This document shows, piece by piece, positions 32,264 through 43,920 of a stretch of DNA of 64,000 nt. Made by a program: the position numbers and the translations under genes. The notes below the pieces were generated by a model that had not been told where the DNA came from, did not search any database, and saw only the letters and a program-made list of their open reading frames with translations. The first letter of the stretch is position 1. Each line of letters starts with the position of its first letter. This DNA comes from Dehalococcoidia bacterium (GTDB lineage: Bacteria > Chloroflexota > Dehalococcoidia > Tepidiformales > Tepidiformaceae): contig SKSF01000035.1 in assembly GCA_007118095.1 (NCBI GenBank), forward strand, positions 1-64,000, read 5' to 3'.

Positions 32264-34752
32264 CCAGCCCCCTGGTGGACACCGATCGCGTCCGGCGCGT
32301 CTTCGAACAGGAGCTTGACCGCGGCTGCGAGAACTCGCTCGTCGTCGGCGGGCTCGACCGGATGCTCATCCAGATGCGCGAAGACGGCATCCTGCAGCAG
32401 ATCCCTGCGCTCGACCGCGGCATCCGGGAGCTTCCCGGCGGTGGGTACCGCTCGCTCGCACCCGAAGATCGCAAGCGCTGGCTCCAGGGTGTCCTCGCAT
32501 CACTGGGAAACGGCACGACCACGCGGCAGCCTGCCCAGGCCTTGCCGCCGTCTCCACCGGCGCGACAGTCGAAAACGGCTGCCCGCCAGCGAAAGCCAGC
32601 CCCGGCAAAGGCTGCGACCCGGCAACCCGGAAACGAGCCGGGCACAGTCCGGCCGTCCGACCCCGTCACGCGCGTGCCCGGCGTCACGAAGGCTGTTGGC
32701 GAGAAGCTGGGCCGCCTGGGCGTTGAGACCGCGGGACAGCTCGCCACACTCTTCCCCCGCCGGTTCAACGACTTCACCGATGTCCGCAAGATCGGCGACC
32801 TTGAACCGTCACCGCGCCCGCAGACCGTCGTCGCCTCAATTCGCTCGGCGTCCCAGCGGCGGTTTGGCCGCCGCCTTGCGGGCTCCGAAGCCGTCCTGTC
32901 CGATGGCAGCGGCACCCTCAAAGCCGTCTGGTTCAACCAGCCCTATGTCGCGAAGGGACTGAACGAAGGCGACCGGCTGGTCCTCTCCGGCAAGGTCCGC
33001 ACGTACCGCGGCCGCCTCCAGATGGACAACCCCGAATACGAGCCCTTCGACGAAGATGTCATGTCGGCGGGCCGGCTGGTCCCCGTGTACCCGGCGACGC
33101 AGGGCCTCGGCCAGCGCACGCTGCGAAAAGTCGTCCGGGCAGCGCTCGACACGGTCGCCGAACAGGTCCCCGACCCCATCCCCGTCACGGCTCAGCACCG
33201 CCACCACCTCAAGCCGCTCTCAAGTGCGGTCCGAACATATCATTACCCGGCGAACTTCGCGGAAGCCGAGAGCGCCCGCCAGCGCCTGGCACTTGGCGAG
33301 TTTATGGCTGTCCAGGCGGCTGTCCTCAAGCGCCGGGCGGAGTGGCAGGGGGCGGCCGATGCGCCAGTGCTCGCGTTTGGCCCCTGGCTCGATGGGTTCC
33401 GGGATGAGCTCGGCTTCCCCTTCACCGGCGCACAGGAGCGCGTCCTCGAAGAAATCCGGGACGACATCGCCGCCGGCTATCCCATGCTTCGGCTGCTCCA
33501 GGGCGACGTCGGTAGCGGCAAGACGGTGGTCGCGTTCGCCGCGATGCTGTCCGCGGTCGCGAACGGGTACCAGGCGGCGCTGATGGCCCCGACTGAAATC
33601 CTGGCCGAGCAGCACTATCGTTCACTCTCCCGGCTCCTCGGCGGCGACGAGCTCAGCCCGTTGCACGGCATGTTTGTCCCATCCTGGTTCGGTCGGAACG
33701 TCCGCGTCATGATGCTGACCGGCTCGCTCTCCGCCGCGGAGAAGCGCCAGGTCCGCGGCGACGCTGCCCACCAGGGCGCCGATATCATCATCGGGACCCA
33801 CGCACTGCTCGAAGACGGTGTCGACCTCCCCCGCCTCGGTCTCGCAGTCGTCGACGAGCAGCACCGCTTCGGGGTCATGCAGCGCTCGCGGCTTCGCCAG
33901 AAGGGCCAGAACCCGCATCTGCTCGTCATGACCGCCACGCCCATCCCCCGCACGCTCGCCCTCACTGTCTACGGCGACCTCGAAGTCTCCGTCATCGACG
34001 AGCTGCCCCCGGGCCGCAAGCCGATCAAGACCCGCTGGGTGAAGCCCCACCAGCGCGATGAAGCCTACGCCCGTATCCGTGAGCGGATCGACGCCGGCGA
34101 GCAGGTCTTCGTCATCTGCCCCCTGGTGGAAGATTCCGACACCCTCGATGCCCGCTCTGCCGAAGAAGAGTTCGAACGCCTGCGCAATGGTCCCTTCAGC
34201 GGCTACCGGCTCGAGCTGTTGCACGGCCGTATGCCCGGCCGCCAGAAAGACGAGGTCATGGACCGGTTCAGCCGCGGCGAAGCCGACATGCTCGTCTCGA
34301 CCAGCGTCATCGAGGTAGGTATCGACGTCCCGAAGGCCACCGTCATCATCATCGAAGGTGCCGAGCGTTTTGGCATCAGCCAGCTTCACCAGTTCCGGGG
34401 CCGCGTTGGCCGCTCCGACCTCCAGAGCTACTGCCTGCTCTTCAGCACCGAAGACGAGCCCGGCCCGGAAGCCCGCGAACGCCTGGAAGCGCTCGAATCC
34501 ACGAATGACGGGTTCCAGCTCGCCGAAGTGGATCTGTCCATGCGCGGCGAGGGCGAGGTCTGGGGCCGCATGCAGAGCGGCGCCAACTCGATGCTGCGCG
34601 TCGCCCGCTTCTCCGACCGCGAGATCCTGCTGCAGGCACGTGCGATCGCCTCGGAGATCCTCCAGCACGACCCGGCGCTAACCGACCCGGCGCACGCGGC
34701 GCTGGCGGAAGCCGCCGCCCCCTATCTCGCCCGCGCCACGGAAGCGAACTAA
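32260..34752 (+). CDS. recG: ATP-dependent DNA helicase RecG
   Basis: Branch-migrating helicase that regresses stalled forks. The 830-aa protein has an OB-fold wedge domain (about 140-300), then helicase domain I with Walker A GDVGSGKTV at about 415-423, DEQHRFG (DExH box) near 531 and [11 protein letters not shown], then domain II with STSVIEVGIDVPKA and QFRGRVGRS. An N-terminal extension of about 130 residues (a helical part, then a Gln/Pro/Ala/Lys-rich linker) makes it longer than the ~690-aa enterobacterial protein. Coupled to degV upstream by ATGA and followed by radA after 3 bp. Confidence 0.96.
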   Translation: MTSPLVDTDRVRRVFEQELDRGCENSLVVGGLDRMLIQMREDGILQQIPALDRGIRELPGGGYRSLAPEDRKRWLQGVLASLGNGTTTRQPAQALPPSPPARQSKTAARQRKPAPAKAATRQPGNEPGTVRPSDPVTRVPGVTKAVGEKLGRLGVETAGQLATLFPRRFNDFTDVRKIGDLEPSPRPQTVVASIRSASQRRFGRRLAGSEAVLSDGSGTLKAVWFNQPYVAKGLNEGDRLVLSGKVRTYRGRLQMDNPEYEPFDEDVMSAGRLVPVYPATQGLGQRTLRKVVRAALDTVAEQVPDPIPVTAQHRHHLKPLSSAVRTYHYPANFAEAESARQRLALGEFMAVQAAVLKRRAEWQGAADAPVLAFGPWLDGFRDELGFPFTGAQERVLEEIRDDIAAGYPMLRLLQGDVGSGKTVVAFAAMLSAVANGYQAALMAPTEILAEQHYRSLSRLLGGDELSPLHGMFVPSWFGRNVRVMMLTGSLSAAEKRQVRGDAAHQGADIIIGTHALLEDGVDLPRLGLAVVDEQHRFGVMQRSRLRQKGQNPHLLVMTATPIPRTLALTVYGDLEVSVIDELPPGRKPIKTRWVKPHQRDEAYARIRERIDAGEQVFVICPLVEDSDTLDARSAEEEFERLRNGPFSGYRLELLHGRMPGRQKDEVMDRFSRGEADMLVSTSVIEVGIDVPKATVIIIEGAERFGISQLHQFRGRVGRSDLQSYCLLFSTEDEPGPEARERLEALESTNDGFQLAEVDLSMRGEGEVWGRMQSGANSMLRVARFSDREILLQARAIASEILQHDPALTDPAHAALAEAAAPYLARATEAN

Positions 34753-34755
34753 CCG

Positions 34756-36111
34756 ATGGCACGCGCGCAGAAGGGCTATCGCTGCCGGGAATGCGGCTGG
34801 GAGACCGTCGGCTACGTGGGCCGGTGCCAGCTCTGCGGCGAATGGAACGTGCTCGAACCCTATGTGCGCAATCCCGGGCGCTCCACCGCCGCGGCCAGCA
34901 CGGCCGAGGCAACGCCCGCCCGCGTTGTTGAGCTCGCCGACGTCGCTGGGGCTGAAGAGGACCGCTTCCCCACGACCATCGATGAGTTCGACCGGGTGCT
35001 CGGCGGCGGCATCGTCCCCGGCTCGCTGGCGCTCGTTGGCGGCGACCCTGGAGTCGGCAAATCCACCCTCATGCTGCAGGCAGCGGCCCGCCTCGCCGCC
35101 GCTGGCCGGCGGGTCGCCTACCTCTGCGGCGAGGAATCACCGCGCCAGGTGCGTTTGCGCGCCGGCCGGCTTGGCGTCGGAGGCGATGGCATCTCGCTCA
35201 TCGCCGAGACCTCGCTCGATGCCGCCCTCGAGGCCGCTCGTTCACTCGATCCCGACCTGCTTATCGTCGACTCCATCCAATCGGTCTACTGCGAAGGCAT
35301 CGAATCCCGGCTTGGCGGCCCGGCGCAGCTCGGGGAAGCCGGCGCCCGCCTCCTCTCGTGGGCGAAGACCACCGAGACCGCCACCTTTATGACCGGTCAC
35401 GTCACCAAGTCCGGCGAGGTCGCCGGGCCTCGCCTGCTCGAACACCTGGTGGACGTCGTGCTTTATTTCGAAGGCGCCGAGCATGGCGCACTCCGCCTCC
35501 TGCGCGCCACCAAGAACCGCTTCGGCGCGACCGACGAAGTCGGCGTCTTCGAGATGACCGGCGCCGGCCTTGCCAGTGTCGAAAACCCCAGCGCCGCCTT
35601 CCTCGACCAGGAAGCCGAGCAGGCCTCCGGCTGCGCTGTGACTGCTGTCATCGAAGGTTCCCGTCCCCTGGCGTTGGAGGTACAGGCGCTTGCGGTTTCC
35701 TCCTCGCTCGCGACGCCACGCCGTGTCTCCTCCGGACTCGAGACGGCGCGGCTCCACCTGCTGCTGGCCGTGCTCTCGCGCCGCGTTGGGCTCAACGCGG
35801 GCGACATGGATGTTGTGGCAACGGTCTCCGGCGGTCTGCGGCTCCGCGAACCCGCCGCCGACCTGGCCGTTGCCGTCGCGCTCGCTTCCGCCATTCGCGA
35901 CCGCCCGGTCGAACAGGGCGTTGCCTTCCTCGGTGAAGTGGCACTCTCGGGTTCCGTCCGCCCTGTTGGCCAGCCGGGACGCCGCCTTGCCGAGCTGGCG
36001 CGCATGGGTTTTCGGGCCTGCGTCGCAGCGCCGAATACACAGCCGGTCGAGGGTATCGAGGTGTGGCCCGTCCGCCATGTCCGCGACGCCGTAGCGATGG
36101 CACTCGCCTGA
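34756..36111 (+). CDS. radA: DNA repair protein RadA
   Basis: RecA-like helicase that promotes branch migration in recombinational repair. The 451-aa protein has the N-terminal zinc finger C10-x2-C13-x10-C24-x2-C27, Walker A GDPGVGKST near 96-104, the RadA-specific KNRFG motif near 253, and a C-terminal Lon-protease-like domain. It is placed directly after recG (3-bp gap) and convergent with rodA. Confidence 0.97.
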   Translation: MARAQKGYRCRECGWETVGYVGRCQLCGEWNVLEPYVRNPGRSTAAASTAEATPARVVELADVAGAEEDRFPTTIDEFDRVLGGGIVPGSLALVGGDPGVGKSTLMLQAAARLAAAGRRVAYLCGEESPRQVRLRAGRLGVGGDGISLIAETSLDAALEAARSLDPDLLIVDSIQSVYCEGIESRLGGPAQLGEAGARLLSWAKTTETATFMTGHVTKSGEVAGPRLLEHLVDVVLYFEGAEHGALRLLRATKNRFGATDEVGVFEMTGAGLASVENPSAAFLDQEAEQASGCAVTAVIEGSRPLALEVQALAVSSSLATPRRVSSGLETARLHLLLAVLSRRVGLNAGDMDVVATVSGGLRLREPAADLAVAVALASAIRDRPVEQGVAFLGEVALSGSVRPVGQPGRRLAELARMGFRACVAAPNTQPVEGIEVWPVRHVRDAVAMALA

Positions 36112-36115
36112 CTGG

Positions 36116-37282
36116 TTAGTACTGCCGGTAGGCGCGGTTCCGCATGCGCACGCTCTGCAGGATGCCGAGCGACACAAACAACGAAACGAGCGAGCTGCCG
36201 CCCTGGCTCACAAATGGCAAGGGCAGCCCGGTGACCGGGAAGATGCCCAGGTTCACCGCGATGTTGATGAACGCCTGCATGGCGATCATTACCACGATGC
36301 CAACTGCGATGAGCTGGCCCGGTGCGTCCCCTGCGACTTCGGCAACGCGTATCCCTCGCATGAGCACGAGCAGATAGAGGCCGAGCAGCGTCACCGCGCC
36401 GACGAAGCCCAGCTCCTCGCCCAGCACGCTGAAGATGAAGTCGCGCGTCGGCACTTTCAGGTAGTCGAGCTGCGTCTGCTCACCCTGCCCCGGCCCCTTG
36501 CCAAGCAACTGCCCGGACCCCACGGCGATTTCCGCCTGGATGGGGTTATACCCGGCGCCCAGCCCCTCCTGATCCGCGTACGGGTTAATCAGGATCGAGA
36601 CGCGCTCTACCTGGTAATCCGCGACCACGAAGGTCCACGCGAACGGCAGGATGGCAATGAACAGCGCGCCCAGCACCATCAGATGGCCCTGGTTCACACC
36701 GGCGATGACCACGACGCCGAGCCAGATCGCGGCGAAGATGAGCGCCGTCCCCAGGTCCGGCTGGATAAGCACCAGCCCCAGGATGGGGGCGACGATGAGC
36801 AGCGACATGAGAAAGGCGCGGATGTCCCTGGCGTCGCCGCCCCAGCGGTGGAAGAAGTGCGCAAGGGTGACGATGACCGCGACCTTCGCGAACTCCGACG
36901 GCTGGAGCTGCAACGGGCCTACGTTGAACCAGCGCGTCGCGCCGAACTCCGTCTGCCCGAACAGGTAGACCCCCACCAGCGACACGATCGACGCGCCATA
37001 CAGGACCCACCAGTAATGTGTCAGGTAGTGATAGTCGAACCGCGAGATGATAACCATCATCACGAGGCCGATGACGGCGAACATCCCCTGTTGGACGACC
37101 GGGTTGCCCAGGCTGAACTGGGGACCGTCGTACACATTCCGCGACCCCGAATAGATAAGCAGCAACCCGAAGGCGACGAGTCCCAGCGTACCCAGCACCA
37201 TGACGTAGTCGAAGCGGTTCCATGCCAGCAATGAGCCGCGGCTTCGACGCAGGGGTTCGGGCCGTTCCAGTGCGATGCTCAT
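36116..37282 (-). CDS. rodA: Rod shape-determining peptidoglycan polymerase RodA
   Basis: SEDS-family glycosyltransferase of the elongasome, 388 aa, about 10 transmembrane helices. Signatures are TRWFNVGPLQLQPSEFAKVA, IQPDLGTALIFAAIW, the extracellular loop with GSGQLLGKGPGQGEQTQL, and GLPLPFVSQGGSSL. It is the last gene of mreB-mreC-mreD-mrdA-rodA and overlaps mrdA by 4 bp, the standard pairing of RodA with PBP2. Confidence 0.96.
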   Translation of the reverse strand: MSIALERPEPLRRSRGSLLAWNRFDYVMVLGTLGLVAFGLLLIYSGSRNVYDGPQFSLGNPVVQQGMFAVIGLVMMVIISRFDYHYLTHYWWVLYGASIVSLVGVYLFGQTEFGATRWFNVGPLQLQPSEFAKVAVIVTLAHFFHRWGGDARDIRAFLMSLLIVAPILGLVLIQPDLGTALIFAAIWLGVVVIAGVNQGHLMVLGALFIAILPFAWTFVVADYQVERVSILINPYADQEGLGAGYNPIQAEIAVGSGQLLGKGPGQGEQTQLDYLKVPTRDFIFSVLGEELGFVGAVTLLGLYLLVLMRGIRVAEVAGDAPGQLIAVGIVVMIAMQAFINIAVNLGIFPVTGLPLPFVSQGGSSLVSLFVSLGILQSVRMRNRAYRQY

Positions 37283-39219
37283 TCGTCACCACCCCGGACC
37301 GCGGGTTCACCCTGCAGTTCGTCGTAGTATTCGAGGATTTGCCCGGCGACCGGGGCCGCCCGCTCACCGCCCACGCCGATGTCGAAGAACACCGTCACAG
37401 CTACCTCGGGGTCGCTATACGGGTAGTAGCCCGTGAACCACGCGTGCTCGAGCTCCCGGCCATCGGCATGGGTAAACTCCGCCGTCCCGGTTTTCCCGGC
37501 GACCTCAAGCCCTTCCACCCGCGCCCGGCGGCCCGCACCATCCTCATCGGTGATGGTGCGGCGCATCCCCTGCCGTACTTCGTGCAGGTTCTCCTCGGAT
37601 ACGGGGACGTCTTCCCATTCCGGTTCGTAGGTGTGTTCCACCGAGCCGTCCGGGCGCAAAACCTCCCACACCGTCCTCGGCCGCACCAGGCGCCCGTTGT
37701 TTGCGATCGCCGCCGTCATCTGTGTCACCTGCATTGGTGTCGCAGTGACGTCGCCCTGGCCAATACCCATCCAGCAGGTGTCGCCGTAGTACCACTCCCG
37801 GTCTTCCGGGTTGAACATCGGGTCATCAAAGGTTTCGCGCTTCCATTCCGGGTCGGGGATGATGCCCGCCGCTTCGGCGCCGGTATCTATGCCGGTCTGG
37901 TCGCCGTAGCCCATCCGCGTCGCGTAATACCGCAGCCGGTAGGCCGACTCGTGCACGTTGCTCGCAAGCCCCGATCCGGGGATGTCCTGCAGGCCACACG
38001 ACGCCATGTAGAAGTAATGGTTCGACGAAACCGATATTGCGCGGTGCAGGTCGACCGTCCCGTGTACCGCCCAGTCCCAGAGCGGCCACAACACCCCGTC
38101 GTCGCCTTCGAAGTGCCGCACCATGCTGTCGACCTCGATGGTCGTGTTCGGCGTAATCGCCCCTTCTTCAAGCGCCGCCAGTGCCGTCACCAGCTTGAAC
38201 GTCGAACCCGGCGCGGCCGGGTTCAGGGCCCGGTTGATGAGCGGCCGACGCGGGTCGTCCAGCAGTGCCTCGATTTCCTCTTCATACAGGTCAGCCTGGG
38301 AGAACATGTTGTTGTCCCACGTCGGGATCGAAACTATCCCGCGGACAGCTCCGGTCTCCACGTCCATCACCACCGCTGCGGCCGTGGTCGCTTCGTCGTC
38401 CATCCCCTCTTCCAGTGCCTCGGCGATGTATTCCTGCAGGTCCATGTCGATGGACATTCGGAGGCTTCGGCCTGGTTCGGGCTCTTCCGTCTGCAGTACG
38501 TTCACGACGTCGCCGAAGGCGTTGACTTCGTTCGAACTCCACCCGACTTCACCGCGCAGGAGCCGCTCATATTCCAGTTCGATGCCCATCTTTCCCACGG
38601 GCTGGTTGAACTGGTACCCCTCGTCCCGCAGCTCCGGCCATTCCTCGGCGCTCGGCAGGCCGATATAGCCCAGCAACGGTGAAAACGTCTCGCCGCCGAC
38701 ATAATTCCGCCCGGGCTGAATCGTCACGCTGATGCCCGGCATGTCGCTTTCCACCTCGCGCAGCAGCAAGGCCTCGTCACGGCTCAGGTTTGCCTTGATC
38801 GCAATCCCCTGGTTCTCGGTGCCCTCGGTCTCCGCCTGCACCACTGCCGAATAGCTCTCCAGGTACGGGACATCGAGCAGCTCCTCCAGGTACTGGTACA
38901 GCACCCGCCGGTCCTCCTCGGATTCCGGCAGCAGCTCCGGGACAATCGTGGCCTGGTAAAAACCCACGTTCTCCACCAGTGGCCGGCCCTGCGCGTCGTA
39001 GATCAACCCGCGTGCGGGCAGGATCTGCTCCGACTGGATGTGGTTGTGCCTCGCCCGCTCGGCATAGTCTTCGCCACGGACAAGCTGCATGTCCGCCAGC
39101 CGGACCACCACGATCGCGAACAGCACGACGATTGCGATGCGCAGGACTGCCAGGTTTCCGTGTGGCCGCACGCGCGTCGGGCCCGGGTCAGGTGGTGGCT
39201 TCCCCTCGAAAAACGTCAT
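37279..39219 (-). CDS. mrdA: Elongasome transpeptidase PBP2 (MrdA)
   Basis: Class B penicillin-binding protein partnering RodA. The 646-aa protein has a short cytoplasmic segment, one membrane anchor (about 24-42), the dimerisation domain beginning near ILPARGLIYDAQGRPL, and a transpeptidase domain. Its motifs are STFK (in AAPGSTFKLVTA), SSN (in SVSSNHYFY) and KTG (in AGKTGTAEF). The ATG at 39219 is chosen because it overlaps the mreD stop as ATGA; the frame continues upstream to 39264, but that part lies inside mreD. Confidence 0.95.
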   Translation of the reverse strand: MTFFEGKPPPDPGPTRVRPHGNLAVLRIAIVVLFAIVVVRLADMQLVRGEDYAERARHNHIQSEQILPARGLIYDAQGRPLVENVGFYQATIVPELLPESEEDRRVLYQYLEELLDVPYLESYSAVVQAETEGTENQGIAIKANLSRDEALLLREVESDMPGISVTIQPGRNYVGGETFSPLLGYIGLPSAEEWPELRDEGYQFNQPVGKMGIELEYERLLRGEVGWSSNEVNAFGDVVNVLQTEEPEPGRSLRMSIDMDLQEYIAEALEEGMDDEATTAAAVVMDVETGAVRGIVSIPTWDNNMFSQADLYEEEIEALLDDPRRPLINRALNPAAPGSTFKLVTALAALEEGAITPNTTIEVDSMVRHFEGDDGVLWPLWDWAVHGTVDLHRAISVSSNHYFYMASCGLQDIPGSGLASNVHESAYRLRYYATRMGYGDQTGIDTGAEAAGIIPDPEWKRETFDDPMFNPEDREWYYGDTCWMGIGQGDVTATPMQVTQMTAAIANNGRLVRPRTVWEVLRPDGSVEHTYEPEWEDVPVSEENLHEVRQGMRRTITDEDGAGRRARVEGLEVAGKTGTAEFTHADGRELEHAWFTGYYPYSDPEVAVTVFFDIGVGGERAAPVAGQILEYYDELQGEPAVRGGDE

Positions 39220-39734
39220 GCCCGGTAGCGCTCCCGTGCGGGCGAAAGGCTCCGCGGCTGCCATCGTAGGAGCCAGGACGCAAGATAGGCGAGCGAAAGA
39301 AGCGCCAGGTCCAGGATTACACCCGGCAGCACCACCTGGAACACCAGCACCCCCGGGCTGACGTTCGCGCCATCAATCCACGGCCCAATCGCGAGCACGC
39401 AGCGCGCCCATGCGCTCGTAGCGCCCACCGCCAACACGGTCTGCATGTACCGGGACAGCGGGGTCGCCGCGTTATCCATCCAGTACGCGAGGGGCAGCAG
39501 CGGCGTGAAGGCGACAATGAGCATTGCCGGTGACCGGTCCGAAACGAAGCCCAGCACCAGCGCGATCACCGGCAACGTGATCATCGCCGTCCGCGGTCCC
39601 TGGTACGTCAGGAGCAGGGCCAACGACACCAGCAGCAGGTCGACCTGCGCTCCCATGAACAGGAAGTAGGGCGCTGCCGTCACCTGGAGGTAGGCAAGGA
39701 TAAGGATGATGGCGAAGATAACCGCAGCCTTCAC
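39216..39734 (-). CDS. mreD: Rod shape-determining protein MreD
   Basis: Small polytopic membrane protein of 172 aa with about five hydrophobic helices and no soluble domain, linking the MreB/MreC scaffold to the RodA-PBP2 synthase. MreD is poorly conserved, so assignment rests on size, topology, YFLFMGAQVDLLLVSLALL near the start and its position between mreC and mrdA. Overlaps both neighbours by 4 bp. Confidence 0.88.
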   Translation of the reverse strand: MKAAVIFAIILILAYLQVTAAPYFLFMGAQVDLLLVSLALLLTYQGPRTAMITLPVIALVLGFVSDRSPAMLIVAFTPLLPLAYWMDNAATPLSRYMQTVLAVGATSAWARCVLAIGPWIDGANVSPGVLVFQVVLPGVILDLALLSLAYLASWLLRWQPRSLSPARERYRA

Positions 39735-40561
39735 TCTCCCTCCAGCAGCTCACGCGCAGGCTCGAAGCTCGTATCAACCAGGACGGTCCGCAGCGTTGAA
39801 AGCCGCACGCGCGGCTCAATCTCGATGTCCAGTTCCAGGTCCTGCGCCGAACCCTCCACGTCCACGACGCGGCCGATGGGCAGGTCGCGCGGATAGTTCC
39901 CACCCGCACCCGTTGTGACCACCTCGTCGTCAACGCTGATGTTCCCGCGGGCCATTTCCATTTGCACCGTGCGCGTCGCTGTCCCCGTCACGATGCCATC
40001 GATGTCGGTCCCGACGATTTGCGCGTTCACAGCGCTGCGGCTATCGCTAATGAGCCGCACGGCCGACTGGGTGCTGAAGGTCTCCGTGACGGTGCCGACA
40101 AGCGAGCCCTGCGGCGAAAGCACAACCATGCCATTACGCAGGCCGTCGTCGCTCCCCCGGTCGATATACACGACGTCGCTGAATGGCGAGGTATCGCTGC
40201 GCAGGATCGAAGCAGCCTCGAACGTGCGGTCGTCGCTCTGCCCGATAACCCCGAGCGCGGCCTGCAGCTCGGATACCTCGGCGGCCTCCTGCTGCAGCCG
40301 GACCACATCGTTCCGCAGCTCTTCGTTTTCGAGCCGCAGCTGCCGGTTCTCCTCACGGAGTGACCCGATCTCCCGCAGGTCAGTAATGAAGTCGCCCACC
40401 GGCCGGATGAACGCATTCATACTGCCTTCAACCGGGCCCGTAACACGGAGGAACGTCCCCTGCATGGGGCTCAGCACCCCCACCTGTCCGGCGATTGCGA
40501 GAAAGAGGGCCAGGGCGGCCATCGCTGCGACCCACCATGTGTAACGTTCGAGGATGAACAT
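39731..40561 (-). CDS. mreC: Cell shape-determining protein MreC
   Basis: Bitopic protein of 276 aa that organises the elongasome in the periplasm or wall space. It has a transmembrane helix at about 10-28 and a coiled coil at roughly 60-105 (SLREENRQLRLENEELRND). A beta-rich MreC core follows with VVLSPQGSLVGTVTETFSTQSAV and VVTTGAGGNYPRDLPIGRV. It follows mreB after 28 bp. Confidence 0.93.
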   Translation of the reverse strand: MFILERYTWWVAAMAALALFLAIAGQVGVLSPMQGTFLRVTGPVEGSMNAFIRPVGDFITDLREIGSLREENRQLRLENEELRNDVVRLQQEAAEVSELQAALGVIGQSDDRTFEAASILRSDTSPFSDVVYIDRGSDDGLRNGMVVLSPQGSLVGTVTETFSTQSAVRLISDSRSAVNAQIVGTDIDGIVTGTATRTVQMEMARGNISVDDEVVTTGAGGNYPRDLPIGRVVDVEGSAQDLELDIEIEPRVRLSTLRTVLVDTSFEPARELLEGE

Positions 40562-40589
40562 GGTGACCTCGCCCGAAGCTACGATGATG

Positions 40590-41651
40590 CTAGCGTTTGC
40601 CCCGCCGCGTCGCCAGTTGCGATTGCACCTTGCTTAACATCGCCTGTTCCTCGAGGACCTCGCCCGCTCCTCGTACCACACAGAGCAGCGGGTCTTCGGC
40701 GACATAGACGGGGAACCGCGTTTCCTGGCTCAGCCGCCGGTCGAGGCCGCTGAGCATGGCGCCGCCGCCAGCCAGCGCGATCCCGTGCGCCATCAGGTCG
40801 CTCACGAGCTCTGGCGGCGTCACCTCGATTGACGACCGTACCCCTTCCACGATGGCGCTGATCGACCCGGCAAGCGCGTCCCGGATCTCCACCGTGCTCA
40901 CTTCCACCGCCTTCGGCAACCCCGTCGCGAGGTCGCGCCCGCGCAGCATCACTGCTTCTTCGGGGTCAAGGGGCGCCGCCGAGCCGGCATTCTGCTTGAT
41001 CTCCTCTGCCGTCCGTTCGCCGATGAGCAGGTTATGCACCTGCCGCGCGTACGCGATGATGTCCTGGTCCATCTCGTCGCCCGCCACCCGGATCGACGTG
41101 CTCACCACGATGCCCCCCAGCGACACCACGGCCACCTCGGTCGTCCCGCCGCCGATGTCTACAATCATGCAGCCGGCCGCTTCCATGACCGGCAGCCCCG
41201 ACCCAATCGCCGCCGCCATCGGCTCTTCAACCAGGTAGCAGGCGCGGGCCCCCGCGTTCAACGCGGCGTCGTGCACTGCCCGCTTCTCCACCTCGGTCAC
41301 GCCGCTGGGGATGCCGATGACCACCCGCGGCTGCGTCAGGAAGGTCCGCTCGTGCACTGCGCGGATGAAGTAGCTCAGCATCTTTTCGGTGACTTCGAAG
41401 TCTGAAATCACACCGTCGCGCAGAGGCCGTACGGCGATGATGCTGGCGGGCGTCCGGCCCACCATGCGCTTCGCCTCTTCGCCAATCGCCAGGATCTTCT
41501 TTGTGATCCGGTCGATCGCCACCACCGATGGCTCATTGATGACAATACCCTTCCCGCGCACCATCACCAGCGTGTTGGCGGTGCCCAGGTCGATCGCAAT
41601 GTCGTGCGACAAAAAGCCAAAGATGCCGTTGAGCGGGCTCAGAAAGGACAA
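40590..41651 (-). CDS. mreB: Rod shape-determining actin homologue MreB
   Basis: Membrane-associated actin-like filament protein that directs lateral wall synthesis. The 353-aa protein has the phosphate-1 motif DIAIDLGTANTLV at 17-29, MIVDIGGGTTEVAVVSLGG and ALAGGGAMLSGLD. The amphipathic N-terminus FLSPLNGIFGFLS suits membrane binding. No in-frame ATG or GTG gives a sensible start; the codon used appears to be TTG at 41651, with AGGA about 10 nt upstream. First gene of the mre-mrd operon. Confidence 0.95.
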   Translation of the reverse strand: MSFLSPLNGIFGFLSHDIAIDLGTANTLVMVRGKGIVINEPSVVAIDRITKKILAIGEEAKRMVGRTPASIIAVRPLRDGVISDFEVTEKMLSYFIRAVHERTFLTQPRVVIGIPSGVTEVEKRAVHDAALNAGARACYLVEEPMAAAIGSGLPVMEAAGCMIVDIGGGTTEVAVVSLGGIVVSTSIRVAGDEMDQDIIAYARQVHNLLIGERTAEEIKQNAGSAAPLDPEEAVMLRGRDLATGLPKAVEVSTVEIRDALAGSISAIVEGVRSSIEVTPPELVSDLMAHGIALAGGGAMLSGLDRRLSQETRFPVYVAEDPLLCVVRGAGEVLEEQAMLSKVQSQLATRRGKR

Positions 41652-41712
41652 AGGGGCATCCTGCTCGGGGTATGCGGATGGAGGCCACGAGACAACGTCG
41701 TGCCGAAGGTTA

Positions 41713-41718
41713 AGTATA
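41713..41718 (-). promoter_or_regulatory. Putative -10 box of the mreB operon
   Basis: TATACT (41718-41713) lies 61 nt upstream of the mreB start codon in the 130-bp gap between ligA and mreB. No good -35 is seen. The rest of the gap holds no gene. Confidence 0.45.
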
Positions 41719-41781
41719 GGCGCTTATTTCTGTTGTGCGAGGCTCGCGGCTTTACTGGGCGGTAACTGCCATTGTTCCTGC

Positions 41782-43881
<2,100 letters not shown>

Positions 43882-43884
43882 TCA

Positions 43885-43890
43885 AGTATA
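43885..43890 (-). promoter_or_regulatory. Putative -10 box for ligA
   Basis: TATACT (43890-43885) ends 9 nt before the ligA ATG, implying a leader of no more than about 2-3 nt. Confidence 0.45.
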
Positions 43891-43904
43891 GGGCGCGCGC
43901 GTGC

Positions 43905-43910
43905 TACACT
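43905..43910 (+). promoter_or_regulatory. Putative -10 box for the his operon
   Basis: TACACT ends 10 nt before the hisH GTG at 43921. There is no Shine-Dalgarno sequence, so the leader would be about 3-4 nt. The ligA and his boxes lie back to back in a 45-bp divergent region. Confidence 0.4.
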
Positions 43911-43920
43911 TGATCGCACC